A stretch of 64,000 nucleotides of DNA from DASQPA01 sp963757335 (GTDB lineage: Bacteria; Acidobacteriota; Thermoanaerobaculia; Multivoradales; UBA5704), in the NCBI GenBank assembly GCA_963757335.1, contig CAVWRJ010000025.1:434001-498000 (forward strand), written 5' to 3'. A program made the position numbers and the translations under genes. Shown piece by piece: positions 52,317 to 60,152 of this stretch (positions are counted from its first letter, which is position 1; every line of letters starts with the position of its first letter). Under the pieces are notes generated by a model that saw only the letters and a list, made by a program, of their open reading frames with translations, searched no databases and had not been told where the DNA came from.

Positions 52317-53057
52317 ATGCGGGTCACTCTCTTGAAGCTCCTCCAGGGCCTCTCCGAGGCCGTCGAATTCCCCGCCCCGATCTACGAGTTCGGTGCCTTC
52401 CGGGTACCCGGGCAGGAGCACCTGCCGTTCGTCCGCGACTCCTTCCCGGGCCAACGCTTCGTGGGCTGCGACATGCGCCCAGGGCCGGGGGTCGACGAGA
52501 TCCAGGATCTCCACGCCCTCGATCTCCCCGACAACTCGGTGGGGACAGCCCTCCTCTTCGACACCATCGAGCATGTCCGCGAGCCCTGGCGGGCGCTCGC
52601 CGAGCTCCACCGCTGTTTGAAACCCGGTGGCATCCTCATCATGACCTCGGTCTGGTATTTCCCCATCCATGCCTATCCGGACGACTACTGGCGCTTCACC
52701 GCCAGCGCCTTCCTGGCCCTGATGGGGGATGACTTTCACCCCATCGCGGTCGACATGTGCGGCCTGGCGCGCCTCCCCCACACCGTCTTCGGCATCGCCA
52801 GCAAGGGGCCGATCGACCCTGAGGTGGAACGCCGGATCCAGGCCGTCGTGGCGGCCTGGAAGCGGCGCGGGGCGCGTTCCTGGAAGGAGGCGGTGATCGA
52901 GCTCGCGCCGCCGGTCGTCCTCATCCCCGCCTATGATCTCTTCCTGCGGGCCATGCGGCTCTTCCACCCCGGGCGTCGGGCGGCAGCTTCTGCGGGGGTT
53001 CCGAGGGAGGAGCGAAAGGAGGGGGCCCGTCGCGTGGACGGACCCCCGGGGGTTTGA
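52317..53057 (+). CDS. SAM-dependent methyltransferase (type 11)
   Basis: A 246-residue class I methyltransferase. The segment YEFGAFRVPGQEHLPFVRDS is typical of polysaccharide-cluster methyltransferases, with FVGCDMRPGPGVDEI, LFDTIEHVREPWRAL, CLKPGGILIMTSVWYFPIHA and DYWRFTASAF. The ribosome-binding site AAGGA precedes the ATG at 52317. A substrate in sugar or carrier modification is inferred from the context of glycosyltransferases. Confidence 0.87.
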   Translation: MRVTLLKLLQGLSEAVEFPAPIYEFGAFRVPGQEHLPFVRDSFPGQRFVGCDMRPGPGVDEIQDLHALDLPDNSVGTALLFDTIEHVREPWRALAELHRCLKPGGILIMTSVWYFPIHAYPDDYWRFTASAFLALMGDDFHPIAVDMCGLARLPHTVFGIASKGPIDPEVERRIQAVVAAWKRRGARSWKEAVIELAPPVVLIPAYDLFLRAMRLFHPGRRAAASAGVPREERKEGARRVDGPPGV

Positions 53058-53064
53058 GCGGAGA

Positions 53065-54366
53065 TCAGTCGGGGTAGAAGGTACAGACCATCCGCGAGGA
53101 GGAGATCTGATCGCCCGCGCTGGCGCCGATCCCCATGGCGGCGTTGACGTAGTAGGTCACCGTGCCGTTGGCCGCCGACTGGAAGAAGGTCCGGGCGTCC
53201 TCCAGGACCATCTCGATGGCGGGATCGGTGGGGACGATGTCGGGCACCTCGAAATCGACGGCGTTGACCGTCTCGTTGAAATTGGTGCACTGGGTGGGAG
53301 AGACGTTCTTGATCCCCAGCACCACCCGGTCGTGCGTCCCCTGCGTGTGGTCGACGCTGACCTGGGCCCAGGTCTGGACCACCACGTGGCCGGTCACCGT
53401 CGTCGTGACATCGCAGGAGTTGACCGCGAGACAGCTCTGGAGGCTCGTGGCGCCTAAGTTCACCACCCCGGCGTCCGACTGGTTGGTGGAGGGCTTGCTC
53501 ACCTTAAACCCCTCGACCGGGAAGCGGGTGAAGTAGCCGGTGACGTCGACCACCAGGTGGGTACCGGAGACGTCGGTCGCAACGTTCAAGTCGTCGGTGT
53601 ACATGCTGGAGCCGGCGATCGGCACGACGACGCCGTTCGCGATGTTGAGGCCCGGCACGTTGGCGTAGTTGAGCACCGCGGCCAGCGGCTCGGACTGGCC
53701 GAAGGCCCAGGCGCGGAGGTCGCCGGGACCCTGCGGGCCCACGGCGACGAAGTTGAGCACCGCCGCCGTGGCCTGCGGCACCGCGGCATCCACCGGGATG
53801 CCGCAGCCGCCCTGTTTGCCGCCCTGGGTCTGGAACTCGTCCGTGCCGTTGACCTTGAAGGCGCGGGTCGAGTTAGCGGCGAGCGCCCCGCCGGCCAAGC
53901 GGGTGTCGATGATCCGGCAGGGGGGAATCGGGACATAGAGGAGGTCGGAGTTGCTGTCACCCAGGGTCGGCGCGGCGGAAGCCGGGGCCGCGGCCCTGGC
54001 TAAAGCGGCGTCGATCACCGCCGAAGCGTCCTCACGGTCGAAGGCGGCGCGCAACTGGGCGTCTGAAAGAGCGGCGGCGAGCTGCTTGGCGTCGCGCTCG
54101 ACGGCGGTGTCGGCGACATGCCGCACGGCGCGCCGCCTCAGGGTCTCGGCGATCAGACCCTGTACGTGCTGCTCCAAGGCCGTCCGCTCGGCGCTCTTGA
54201 GGCTCGGCTGCCCTGGCGCCTCGGTCTTCACGGTTGGTACGGTCTGGGCGTGAGCGGCGGTCGCCAGCACCAGGCCGACCGTCACGGCCCTGGCCGCCAG
54301 GGTTCGCCACGCCTTGACTCCTACCCGACCGGAAGGCTCGCCAGCTTTTCTACGAAGTAGTTCCAT
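53065..54366 (-). CDS. Exported protein with N-terminal helical region and DTR...GYF domain (paralogue 1)
   Basis: The signal region (residues about 1-45, ending AAHAQT) is followed by a helical stretch ERTALEQHVQGLIAETLRRR and QLAAALSDAQLRAAFDRED. Next comes the domain LLYVPIPPCRIIDTRLAGGA, GCGIPVDAAVPQATAAVLNF, VPGLNIANGVVVPIAGSS and HLVVDVTGYFTRFP. A C-terminal jelly-roll-like part includes CDVTTTVTGHVVVQTWAQVS and ends MVCTFYPD. It is the paralogue of the next gene with the same layout. Likely surface-exposed. Confidence 0.82.
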   Translation of the reverse strand: MELLRRKAGEPSGRVGVKAWRTLAARAVTVGLVLATAAHAQTVPTVKTEAPGQPSLKSAERTALEQHVQGLIAETLRRRAVRHVADTAVERDAKQLAAALSDAQLRAAFDREDASAVIDAALARAAAPASAAPTLGDSNSDLLYVPIPPCRIIDTRLAGGALAANSTRAFKVNGTDEFQTQGGKQGGCGIPVDAAVPQATAAVLNFVAVGPQGPGDLRAWAFGQSEPLAAVLNYANVPGLNIANGVVVPIAGSSMYTDDLNVATDVSGTHLVVDVTGYFTRFPVEGFKVSKPSTNQSDAGVVNLGATSLQSCLAVNSCDVTTTVTGHVVVQTWAQVSVDHTQGTHDRVVLGIKNVSPTQCTNFNETVNAVDFEVPDIVPTDPAIEMVLEDARTFFQSAANGTVTYYVNAAMGIGASAGDQISSSRMVCTFYPD

Positions 54367-54394
54367 CGTCGTCACCTCGCTTCAAGCGATCCGT

Positions 54395-55663
54395 TCAGTT
54401 GGGGATGAAGGTGCAGATCATGCGGGAGTTTTCGTACTGGTCGCCGGTGTTGGCGCCGGCGAGCCACTGGATGCTCAGGTAGTAGGTCTGGGTGGTCCCG
54501 GACGTGATCGGATAGGTCGCGCCGTGCGACAGGGTCATGTCGTAGTCGATGTTGGTGCCGAGGCCTGCCGAGGCGGTCATCACCGAGGCGTTGCTCGAAT
54601 CGGCCTGCCAGCCGCAGGTGACCGGCGAGGCGGTCTCGAAGCCGAAGGCGACCTTGTCGGTCGTACCCTGGGCGTGATTGGCGACGACCCCCACCCAGGA
54701 GCCGACGATCACTTTGCCGTCGGCCGGAGCGGTGATCGTGCAGGAGTTCACCTGAGTGCAGGCGCCGCTCCCCAGATCGGTCAGGGTCGAGTCGTTGACC
54801 TCGGCCACCGTCGACTTGAGGCTCCCCTGAAACTGCTCGACGGGGAAGCGGGTGAAGTAGCCGGTGACGTCGGCCACCAGGTGGGTGCCGGAGACGTCGG
54901 TCGAGACGCTCAAGTCGTCCGGCTGGTCCGAGGTGCCGGCGATCGGCACGACGATGCCGTTGGCGATGTTCAAGCCCGGCACGTTGGCGTAGTTGAGCAC
55001 GGCGGCGAGCGGCTTGGTCTGGCCGAAGGGCCAGGCACGCATGTCGCCGGGACCCTGGGGGCCGACGGCGACGAAGTTGATCACCACCGCTGCCGCGAGC
55101 GGGGTCGAGGCGCCCTGGGGGATGCCGCAGCCGCCCGACTTGCCGCCCTGGCCCTCGAAACCGGTCGAGCCGGTGACCAGAAAGGAGCGCATCGAGTTGG
55201 CCGCGATGGCGCCGCCCGCCAGCCGGGTGTCGATGATCCGGCAGGGGGTGACGGGGACGAAGATGAGGTCGCTCTGGGGATCGCCCAGGGTGGCGGCGGC
55301 GGCCGCCGCCTTGGCGGTGGTGGCGGTCTTCGCCGTATACCGTTCGGAGGTCAGAATCGTGTTCAGGCTGTCACCACCGAGGAAGCCCTGGATCTGCTCG
55401 TCGCTCCACGCTCCGACGAGCCGCCGCGCGTCCTCCTCGACGACCTTGGCGTCGACCGGCCGCACCGACTGGCGCTCGATGAGCCCGGCGAGCTTCTCCT
55501 GGGCTTTCACGGTTCGCGCCGCCTTCTCGGCCAGAGCTTCGGCGCTCGGCCCCTCTGCGGTTGCCGGGGTGGCCCGCAGGCCACGGGCTGCGACCGGCCG
55601 GGCAACGAAGGCCGTGAGCCCCAGACACACGAAAACGACAGCTCTCGTGTAACGATTCCTCAT
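54395..55663 (-). CDS. Exported protein with N-terminal helical region and DTR...GYF domain (paralogue 2)
   Basis: The ATG at 55663 has AAGGAG six bases upstream. The signal peptide ends near PVAARG. The helical part EKAARTVKAQEKLAGLIERQ and LVGAWSDEQIQGFLGGD matches paralogue 1, as do LIFVPVTPCRIIDTRLAGGA, VPGLNIANGIVVPIAGTS, HLVADVTGYFTRFP and the ending RMICTFIPN. The two genes are tandem, separated by 28 bases, and probably came from duplication. No frame break in either. Confidence 0.82.
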   Translation of the reverse strand: MRNRYTRAVVFVCLGLTAFVARPVAARGLRATPATAEGPSAEALAEKAARTVKAQEKLAGLIERQSVRPVDAKVVEEDARRLVGAWSDEQIQGFLGGDSLNTILTSERYTAKTATTAKAAAAAATLGDPQSDLIFVPVTPCRIIDTRLAGGAIAANSMRSFLVTGSTGFEGQGGKSGGCGIPQGASTPLAAAVVINFVAVGPQGPGDMRAWPFGQTKPLAAVLNYANVPGLNIANGIVVPIAGTSDQPDDLSVSTDVSGTHLVADVTGYFTRFPVEQFQGSLKSTVAEVNDSTLTDLGSGACTQVNSCTITAPADGKVIVGSWVGVVANHAQGTTDKVAFGFETASPVTCGWQADSSNASVMTASAGLGTNIDYDMTLSHGATYPITSGTTQTYYLSIQWLAGANTGDQYENSRMICTFIPN

Positions 55664-55901
55664 GACGACTCCTTTCGAATGGACGATCGATCTCGGTGAT
55701 GACGGAGTATTCAACGCTCCTACGACTGCTGAATGATGATGCCCGAGTACAGGAAATCTCTATCGCGGCTGAGCGCTCTTGCAAAGAGCGGGCCATCTTG
55801 GCTGCTCAGGTGATTGGCCCCATCTCAGCCGACGCTTCGGGCAAAACTTGCGCTTTCCCATGCCGTCGGATAGAAAAGCGTTGCCCTTGCCCGCCTCTGC
55901 G

Positions 55902-56660
55902 ATGAAGCTCGCCGTTGTAATTGCCGCCTACGACGAGCGCGACAACATCGCGCCGCTCACCCGACGCCTCCTCTCCACTCTGGCCGGCATGGCCGGGACC
56001 GCCGGGACCGCTGGCTGGGGGCACGAGGTGATCTTCGTCGTCGAGGGGCGGGACGGGACCCGCGAGGTCCTCGAGGATCTGAGGCGCGAGCTTTCAGGAT
56101 TCCGTGTCCTCTACAACCCGGACCCGAGTGGCCTCGGGGCCGCCTTCCGCCGCGGCTTCGCGGCGGTCTCACCCGAGGCCGACTTCGTCGTCACGATGGA
56201 CGCCGATCTCAATCACCAGCCGGAGGAGATCCCGCGCCTGGTGGCGAGCCTCGCCGGCTCGGGAGACGACATCCTCGTCGGCTCGCGCTGGGTGGCGGGC
56301 GCTACCGTCGCGGGAACGCCCTTCTGGAAGCTCTCCTTGAGCCGGATGGTGGGATTCCTCATGACCCACCTCTTCGGTCTCACGGTGCGCGACAAGACCT
56401 CGGGCTTTCGGGTCTACCGCCGGGCGGCGCTCGCCGCTCTCCCCTTCGAACGCGACAACTTCGCCTTCCTGCCCGAGATGCTGGTCCTCGCCCGCCGCGC
56501 CGGGCTCGTCACCCGCGAGGAGCCGATCTCCTTCGTCCACCGGGTCCACGGACGCTCGAAGATGGGCCTCCTCGCCACCAGCACCAGCTATCTCTCGCTC
56601 TTCCGCACCGCCTTCGCCCGGCGAGGGAGAGGGCGGAGCCCCGGAACGGACCGTGAGTGA
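55902..56660 (+). CDS. GT2 glycosyltransferase, dolichol/polyprenol-phosphate mannosyltransferase type
   Basis: A 252-residue protein starting MKLAVVIAAYDERDNIAPLT. It has ADFVVTMDADLNHQPEEIPR (DxD), ILVGSRWVAGATVAGTPFWK, FGLTVRDKTSGFRVYRR and SKMGLLATSTSYL, as in DPM1-type synthases. The usual VDDGSxDGT motif reads VVEGRDGTREV here, and just before it lies a 9-bp repeat encoding MAGTAGTAG. No membrane-anchoring tail is seen. The stop overlaps the next gene. Probably provides lipid-linked sugar for the GT-C proteins. Confidence 0.88.
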   Translation: MKLAVVIAAYDERDNIAPLTRRLLSTLAGMAGTAGTAGWGHEVIFVVEGRDGTREVLEDLRRELSGFRVLYNPDPSGLGAAFRRGFAAVSPEADFVVTMDADLNHQPEEIPRLVASLAGSGDDILVGSRWVAGATVAGTPFWKLSLSRMVGFLMTHLFGLTVRDKTSGFRVYRRAALAALPFERDNFAFLPEMLVLARRAGLVTREEPISFVHRVHGRSKMGLLATSTSYLSLFRTAFARRGRGRSPGTDRE

Positions 56661-57672
56661 GTCGGGGCGGCCGCCGCTCTCGGTCGTCGTTCCCACCCAC
56701 GACACCCGGGAGCTGACGCTCGCCTGCCTCGCCGCTCTCGCCCGCCAGGACCTCCCCGGGATCGAGGTGATCCTGGTCGACGATGCATCGAGCGACGGGA
56801 CGGCCGAGGCGGTCGCCGCCTGGCACGTAAGCGTCCGGGTGATCCGTAACGACCGGCCCGCCGGCTTCACCCGCTCCGCCAACCTCGGCCTCCGGTCAGC
56901 AGAGGGCGAGGTCTCCCTCCTGCTCAACAGCGACACCGAGGTCGATCCCGGGGGGCTCGCCGCCCTGCTCGCCGCCTTCGCCGCCGACCCACGCCTGGGC
57001 GCGGCGGGGGGAGCGCTCCGCTATCCCGACGGCCGCCCCCAGTGGAGCGGCGGCGCCGCGCCCTCGCTCCTCTGGCTCTTCGGCCTGGCGAGCGGCCTGC
57101 CGGCTCTCCTCGGCCGCCTCCCCCTCTACCGCCGCCTGCGCCCCCCGGCCGGGACCGGCCCGGGGCGGCTCGACTGGGTCACCGGCGCCGCCCTGGGGTT
57201 GCGGAGCACCGCCCTCGCCAGCCTCGCCACCCCTGCCACCCCCGCCGATCCCGGCCTTCCCGGGCCCCTCGACGAGGGGTTCCGTTTCTATGGCCAGGAT
57301 TTGGACCTCTGCCTGCGCCTCGCAGCCGGCGGTTGGCGGGTGACCGTGGTGCCGGGGTTCGGGGTGATGCACCACCACGGCGCCACCATCGGCCGGCAGG
57401 GCGATCCGAGCCCTGGCGGGCACCAGAATCCCGAGCTCCTGTGGACGGATCTCCTCTACTGGGCGGGGAAGCACCGCGGCGCACCCTGGGCGGCGCGGGC
57501 AGCGCGGGCGATGCGGATCGGCGCTGCGCTGCGGCTCGCCGGCCGGAGCCTCCTCCGGCCGTTCCTGCCGCCTCGCGACCGGGCGGCGTTCGGGGCCGAG
57601 AGCGCGGCATTGCGGCGGGCCCGACGGGCGATTCGCCGGCCAGCCCTTGCGAACCCGCCGCCGCTCGTGTAG
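56653..57672 (+). CDS. GT2 glycosyltransferase
   Basis: A 339-residue enzyme: LSVVVPTHDTRELTLACLAA, VILVDDASSDGTAEAV, PAGFTRSANLGLRSAEGEVS and LLLNSDTEVDPGGLAAL, then WVTGAALGLRSTALA and FRFYGQDLDLCLRLAAGG (catalytic acid region). A 9-bp repeat encodes ATPATPADP near residue 195. The GTG at 56653 overlaps the preceding gene's stop. A rhamnosyl- or similar transferase acting before ABC export is plausible. Confidence 0.9.
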   Translation: MSESGRPPLSVVVPTHDTRELTLACLAALARQDLPGIEVILVDDASSDGTAEAVAAWHVSVRVIRNDRPAGFTRSANLGLRSAEGEVSLLLNSDTEVDPGGLAALLAAFAADPRLGAAGGALRYPDGRPQWSGGAAPSLLWLFGLASGLPALLGRLPLYRRLRPPAGTGPGRLDWVTGAALGLRSTALASLATPATPADPGLPGPLDEGFRFYGQDLDLCLRLAAGGWRVTVVPGFGVMHHHGATIGRQGDPSPGGHQNPELLWTDLLYWAGKHRGAPWAARAARAMRIGAALRLAGRSLLRPFLPPRDRAAFGAESAALRRARRAIRRPALANPPPLV

Positions 57673-57703
57673 AAAGGCCCCTCCGCCGCGAGGCTCCCCC
57701 ACC

Positions 57704-58468
57704 ATGCGCGATCTCTACCGCTACCGCGACCTCATCCTCATGCTCGTGACGCGGGAGCTCAAGGTGCGCTACCGGCGCTCGACCATCGGCTTCCTGTGGA
57801 CCATGCTCCAGCCGCTCCTCATGATGGGGGTCTACAACCTGGTCTTCAGCAATCTCTTCAAGGCACCGATTCCGGACTATGCGATCTACGCTCTGGCCGG
57901 TATCCTGTTCTGGAACTTCTTCAGCCAGAGCATCGTGTCGTCGATGAACAGCCTGCGGGGCAACGCCCAGCTCCTCCAGAAGCTGCCGGTGCCGAAAGCC
58001 GTCTTCCCCTTGGCGACGGTGCTCTCCGGCATCCTCAACCTGCTCTTCGCCCTTGTGCCGATGCTCCTCATCCTCCTCCTGACCCGGCACACCCTGCACT
58101 GGTCGCTCCTCTTCCTGCCGGTCTCGATCCTCCTTGCTGCCCTCTTCACCCTCGGCGCGGGGCTCCTGCTGTCGCCCCTCGCCGTCTTCTTCCACGACGT
58201 CGTCGAGCTGATCAGCGTCCTCCTCACTCTCCTCATGTACCTGACACCGCTCTTCTACCGGATGCAGGACCTGCCCGCCAAGGTACGCTGGGTGGTGCGC
58301 TTCAATCCGCTGCGCTCGATCCTCGAGGTCTTCCGCGATCCGATCTACTTCGCCAAGGTTCCCCCCCTCTCCCACCTCGCCGTCTCGTTCGGCATCGCGC
58401 TCGTGGCGCTCGTCGTCGGGGCTCTCGCCTTCAGGCGGAGCAGCGACCGCATCCCGTTCTACGTATAA
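57704..58468 (+). CDS. wzm: ABC-2 type polysaccharide export permease (Wzm-like)
   Basis: Inner-membrane half of the exporter for undecaprenyl-linked polysaccharide. A 254-residue protein with six hydrophobic segments: LVTRELKVRYRRSTIGFLWT start signature, WTMLQPLLMMGVYNLVFSNL, FNPLRSILEVFRDPIYF and the C-terminal RRSSDRIPFYV. Its start lies 32 bases after the GT2 gene, and the ATPase gene follows after 10 bases. This is the standard Wzm-Wzt order. Confidence 0.93.
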   Translation: MRDLYRYRDLILMLVTRELKVRYRRSTIGFLWTMLQPLLMMGVYNLVFSNLFKAPIPDYAIYALAGILFWNFFSQSIVSSMNSLRGNAQLLQKLPVPKAVFPLATVLSGILNLLFALVPMLLILLLTRHTLHWSLLFLPVSILLAALFTLGAGLLLSPLAVFFHDVVELISVLLTLLMYLTPLFYRMQDLPAKVRWVVRFNPLRSILEVFRDPIYFAKVPPLSHLAVSFGIALVALVVGALAFRRSSDRIPFYV

Positions 58469-58478
58469 GCTTTAGGTC

Positions 58479-59294
58479 ATGGCCGAGCCGAGCGATTCCG
58501 CCGAGCGAACGCACGTCCGTCTGGAGGGCGTCTCGCTCTGCTACCGCCTCGCCAAGCAGCGCATTCCCTCCCTCAAGGAATACGCCATCCACTGGATGAA
58601 GGGGGCGCTCTCCTACGAGAAGCTGTGGGCGCTCAAGGACGTCTCTTTCGTCGCCCGGCCTGGCGAGGTGGTGGGGATCGTCGGGCGCAACGGGGCGGGC
58701 AAGAGCACCCTTTTGAAGGTGATCTCGCAGGTGCTCAAGCCGACGGCGGGGAGAGCCGTGATCCACGGCAGGATCGCTCCCATCCTCGAGCTGGGGACCG
58801 GTTTCGACCACGAGCTCACCGGTTGGGAGAACATCTACTTGAACGCCCTCCTCCTCGGCCGCTCGCGCAAGGAGATCGACGCCAAGATCGATGCCATCGT
58901 CGAGTTTTCCGGGCTCGGCGACTTCGTGCGGGCGCCGATCCGCAACTACTCGACCGGCATGCTCGCCCGCCTGGGTTTCTCGATCGCCACCGCCTGGCTG
59001 CCCGACATCCTGATTCTCGACGAAGTGCTGTCCGTGGGGGACGCGAGCTTCACCAAGAAGTGCACCGACCGCATGCGCCAGTTCCACGACGCCGGCACCA
59101 CCATCCTCATGGTCTCGCACAACGCCCAGGCGATCCGTGAAAGCTGCACCCGCTGCGTCTGGCTCGACGCCGGGCAGGTGCGGGTCGAGGGCCCCCCCAC
59201 GGAGGTCCTCGACCATTACCTCAACGAGCACGGCACCGAGCCGGTCGAGCGGCAACCCAGTCTTCCCGGCCACCCCCCGAAGGAATCGGCGTAG
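58479..59294 (+). CDS. wzt: ABC transporter ATPase for polysaccharide export (Wzt-like, without sugar-binding tail)
   Basis: A 271-residue ATPase. Walker A GRNGAGKST, Q-loop region PILELGTGFDHELTG, signature YSTGMLARLGF (the variant of the Wzt/TagH family), Walker B DILILDEVLSVGD and the switch His in VSHN. Walker A lies about residue 69. The C-terminal carbohydrate-recognition domain of classical O9a-type Wzt is absent, so substrate recognition would rest elsewhere. Starts ten bases after the permease; the operon ends here, and a convergent antitoxin gene begins one base after its stop. Confidence 0.94.
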   Translation: MAEPSDSAERTHVRLEGVSLCYRLAKQRIPSLKEYAIHWMKGALSYEKLWALKDVSFVARPGEVVGIVGRNGAGKSTLLKVISQVLKPTAGRAVIHGRIAPILELGTGFDHELTGWENIYLNALLLGRSRKEIDAKIDAIVEFSGLGDFVRAPIRNYSTGMLARLGFSIATAWLPDILILDEVLSVGDASFTKKCTDRMRQFHDAGTTILMVSHNAQAIRESCTRCVWLDAGQVRVEGPPTEVLDHYLNEHGTEPVERQPSLPGHPPKESA

Positions 59295-59687
59295 CTAGGC
59301 TCGCGGTTTCTCTCGCCTCTTGCCGGCCCTCGGCTCCTCGGGAGCTCCAGGTTCCGGTTTGGGCGCTGCTTGCCGGTCCGCCTTTTGGTTGGCCGGGTCC
59401 CGGTCCGAGACGTGGACGTGGACCTTGCCGCCCAGTGCCGCGGCGAGGCGGGTCATGGTGGCGAGGGTGAAGTTGGTGTCGGCTCCCAGCACCTTGGTGA
59501 CGTAAGCCTTCGAGGTGCCGAGGCGGCGGGCCAACTCGGCTCGGGAGACCTCCTGCTCCTCCATCCGTCGCTCGAGCTCGCGGACAAACTCGTGGGCCGC
59601 CACCGCGTTCCAGTAGTCGAGGGAGGCCCGCGCCTCCACGGAGAACTGTCTGTACCGTTCAAGGTTCCTGCTCAGCTCGGATTCCAT
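59295..59687 (-). CDS. XRE-family HTH antitoxin (HigA-like)
   Basis: A 130-residue protein. The helix-turn-helix VSRAELARRLGTSKAYVTKV (about 48-67) is followed by TLATMTRLAAALGGKVHVHV. The tail (35 residues) is Pro/Lys-rich and probably disordered. Starts two bases after the toxin gene on the same strand (toxin first, as in HigBA). Likely binds and represses its own promoter together with the toxin. Confidence 0.88.
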   Translation of the reverse strand: MESELSRNLERYRQFSVEARASLDYWNAVAAHEFVRELERRMEEQEVSRAELARRLGTSKAYVTKVLGADTNFTLATMTRLAAALGGKVHVHVSDRDPANQKADRQAAPKPEPGAPEEPRAGKRREKPRA

Positions 59688-59689
59688 GC

Positions 59690-60106
59690 TCAGATCTCCT
59701 CGAGTTCAACGATCTCGATCTCTCCCCGAGCTCGTGCCGCAAGATACTGCTTGCGCAGCAACCGCGACTGCTCGACTCGGATCTGTGGTGTCCTCTCCGC
59801 CTTGGCGAAGGCGTAGGTGCAGACAATCACCTGCCCGACACCGTAGAACCAGACCACCCGGAGTTTCTTGCCCTTCGGTTGCTTGCGCAGCTCGTAGATA
59901 CCGCTCCCGAGAGGTTTGCACAGCGGCTCGCCTTTGGGCGGTCCCGAGGCTGGCAGGCTCTCCTGGAGCAGAGACATCATCCCGTGCGCCGCGGCCGGCG
60001 AAATCCGCCTGAAATCAATGAGAAATTCCATTACTTGGCAATGATCGCGAGAATCGCAGACCGCGAGAACCTCCCAGCTCTCCCACCCGATCCTGACGAG
60101 CCTCAC
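59690..60106 (-). CDS. RelE/HigB-type toxin (phage-derived Gp49-like)
   Basis: A 138-residue predicted ribosome-dependent mRNA interferase. The N-terminus WEVLAVCDSRDHCQVMEFLI fits the Gp49-like family; further KGEPLCKPLGSGIYELRKQP, KKLRVVWFYGVGQVIVCTYA and the Arg-rich end RVEQSRLLRKQYLAARARG. The GTG at 60106 is preceded by AGGGAGG. Forms a two-gene unit with the HTH antitoxin. The upstream GTTAAC pair could be the operator. Confidence 0.85.
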   Translation of the reverse strand: MRLVRIGWESWEVLAVCDSRDHCQVMEFLIDFRRISPAAAHGMMSLLQESLPASGPPKGEPLCKPLGSGIYELRKQPKGKKLRVVWFYGVGQVIVCTYAFAKAERTPQIRVEQSRLLRKQYLAARARGEIEIVELEEI

Positions 60107-60124
60107 GTTAACCTCCCTGTTAAC
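60107..60124 (-). promoter_or_regulatory. Candidate autoregulatory operator (GTTAAC-N6-GTTAAC)
   Basis: Two palindromic GTTAAC hexamers separated by six bases directly before the toxin start, with the AGGGAGG ribosome-binding site between them. Typical site for TA autorepression. Confidence 0.5.
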
Positions 60125-60152
60125 GATTTGTCAAGCCTCTCCCCGCGGCCAC

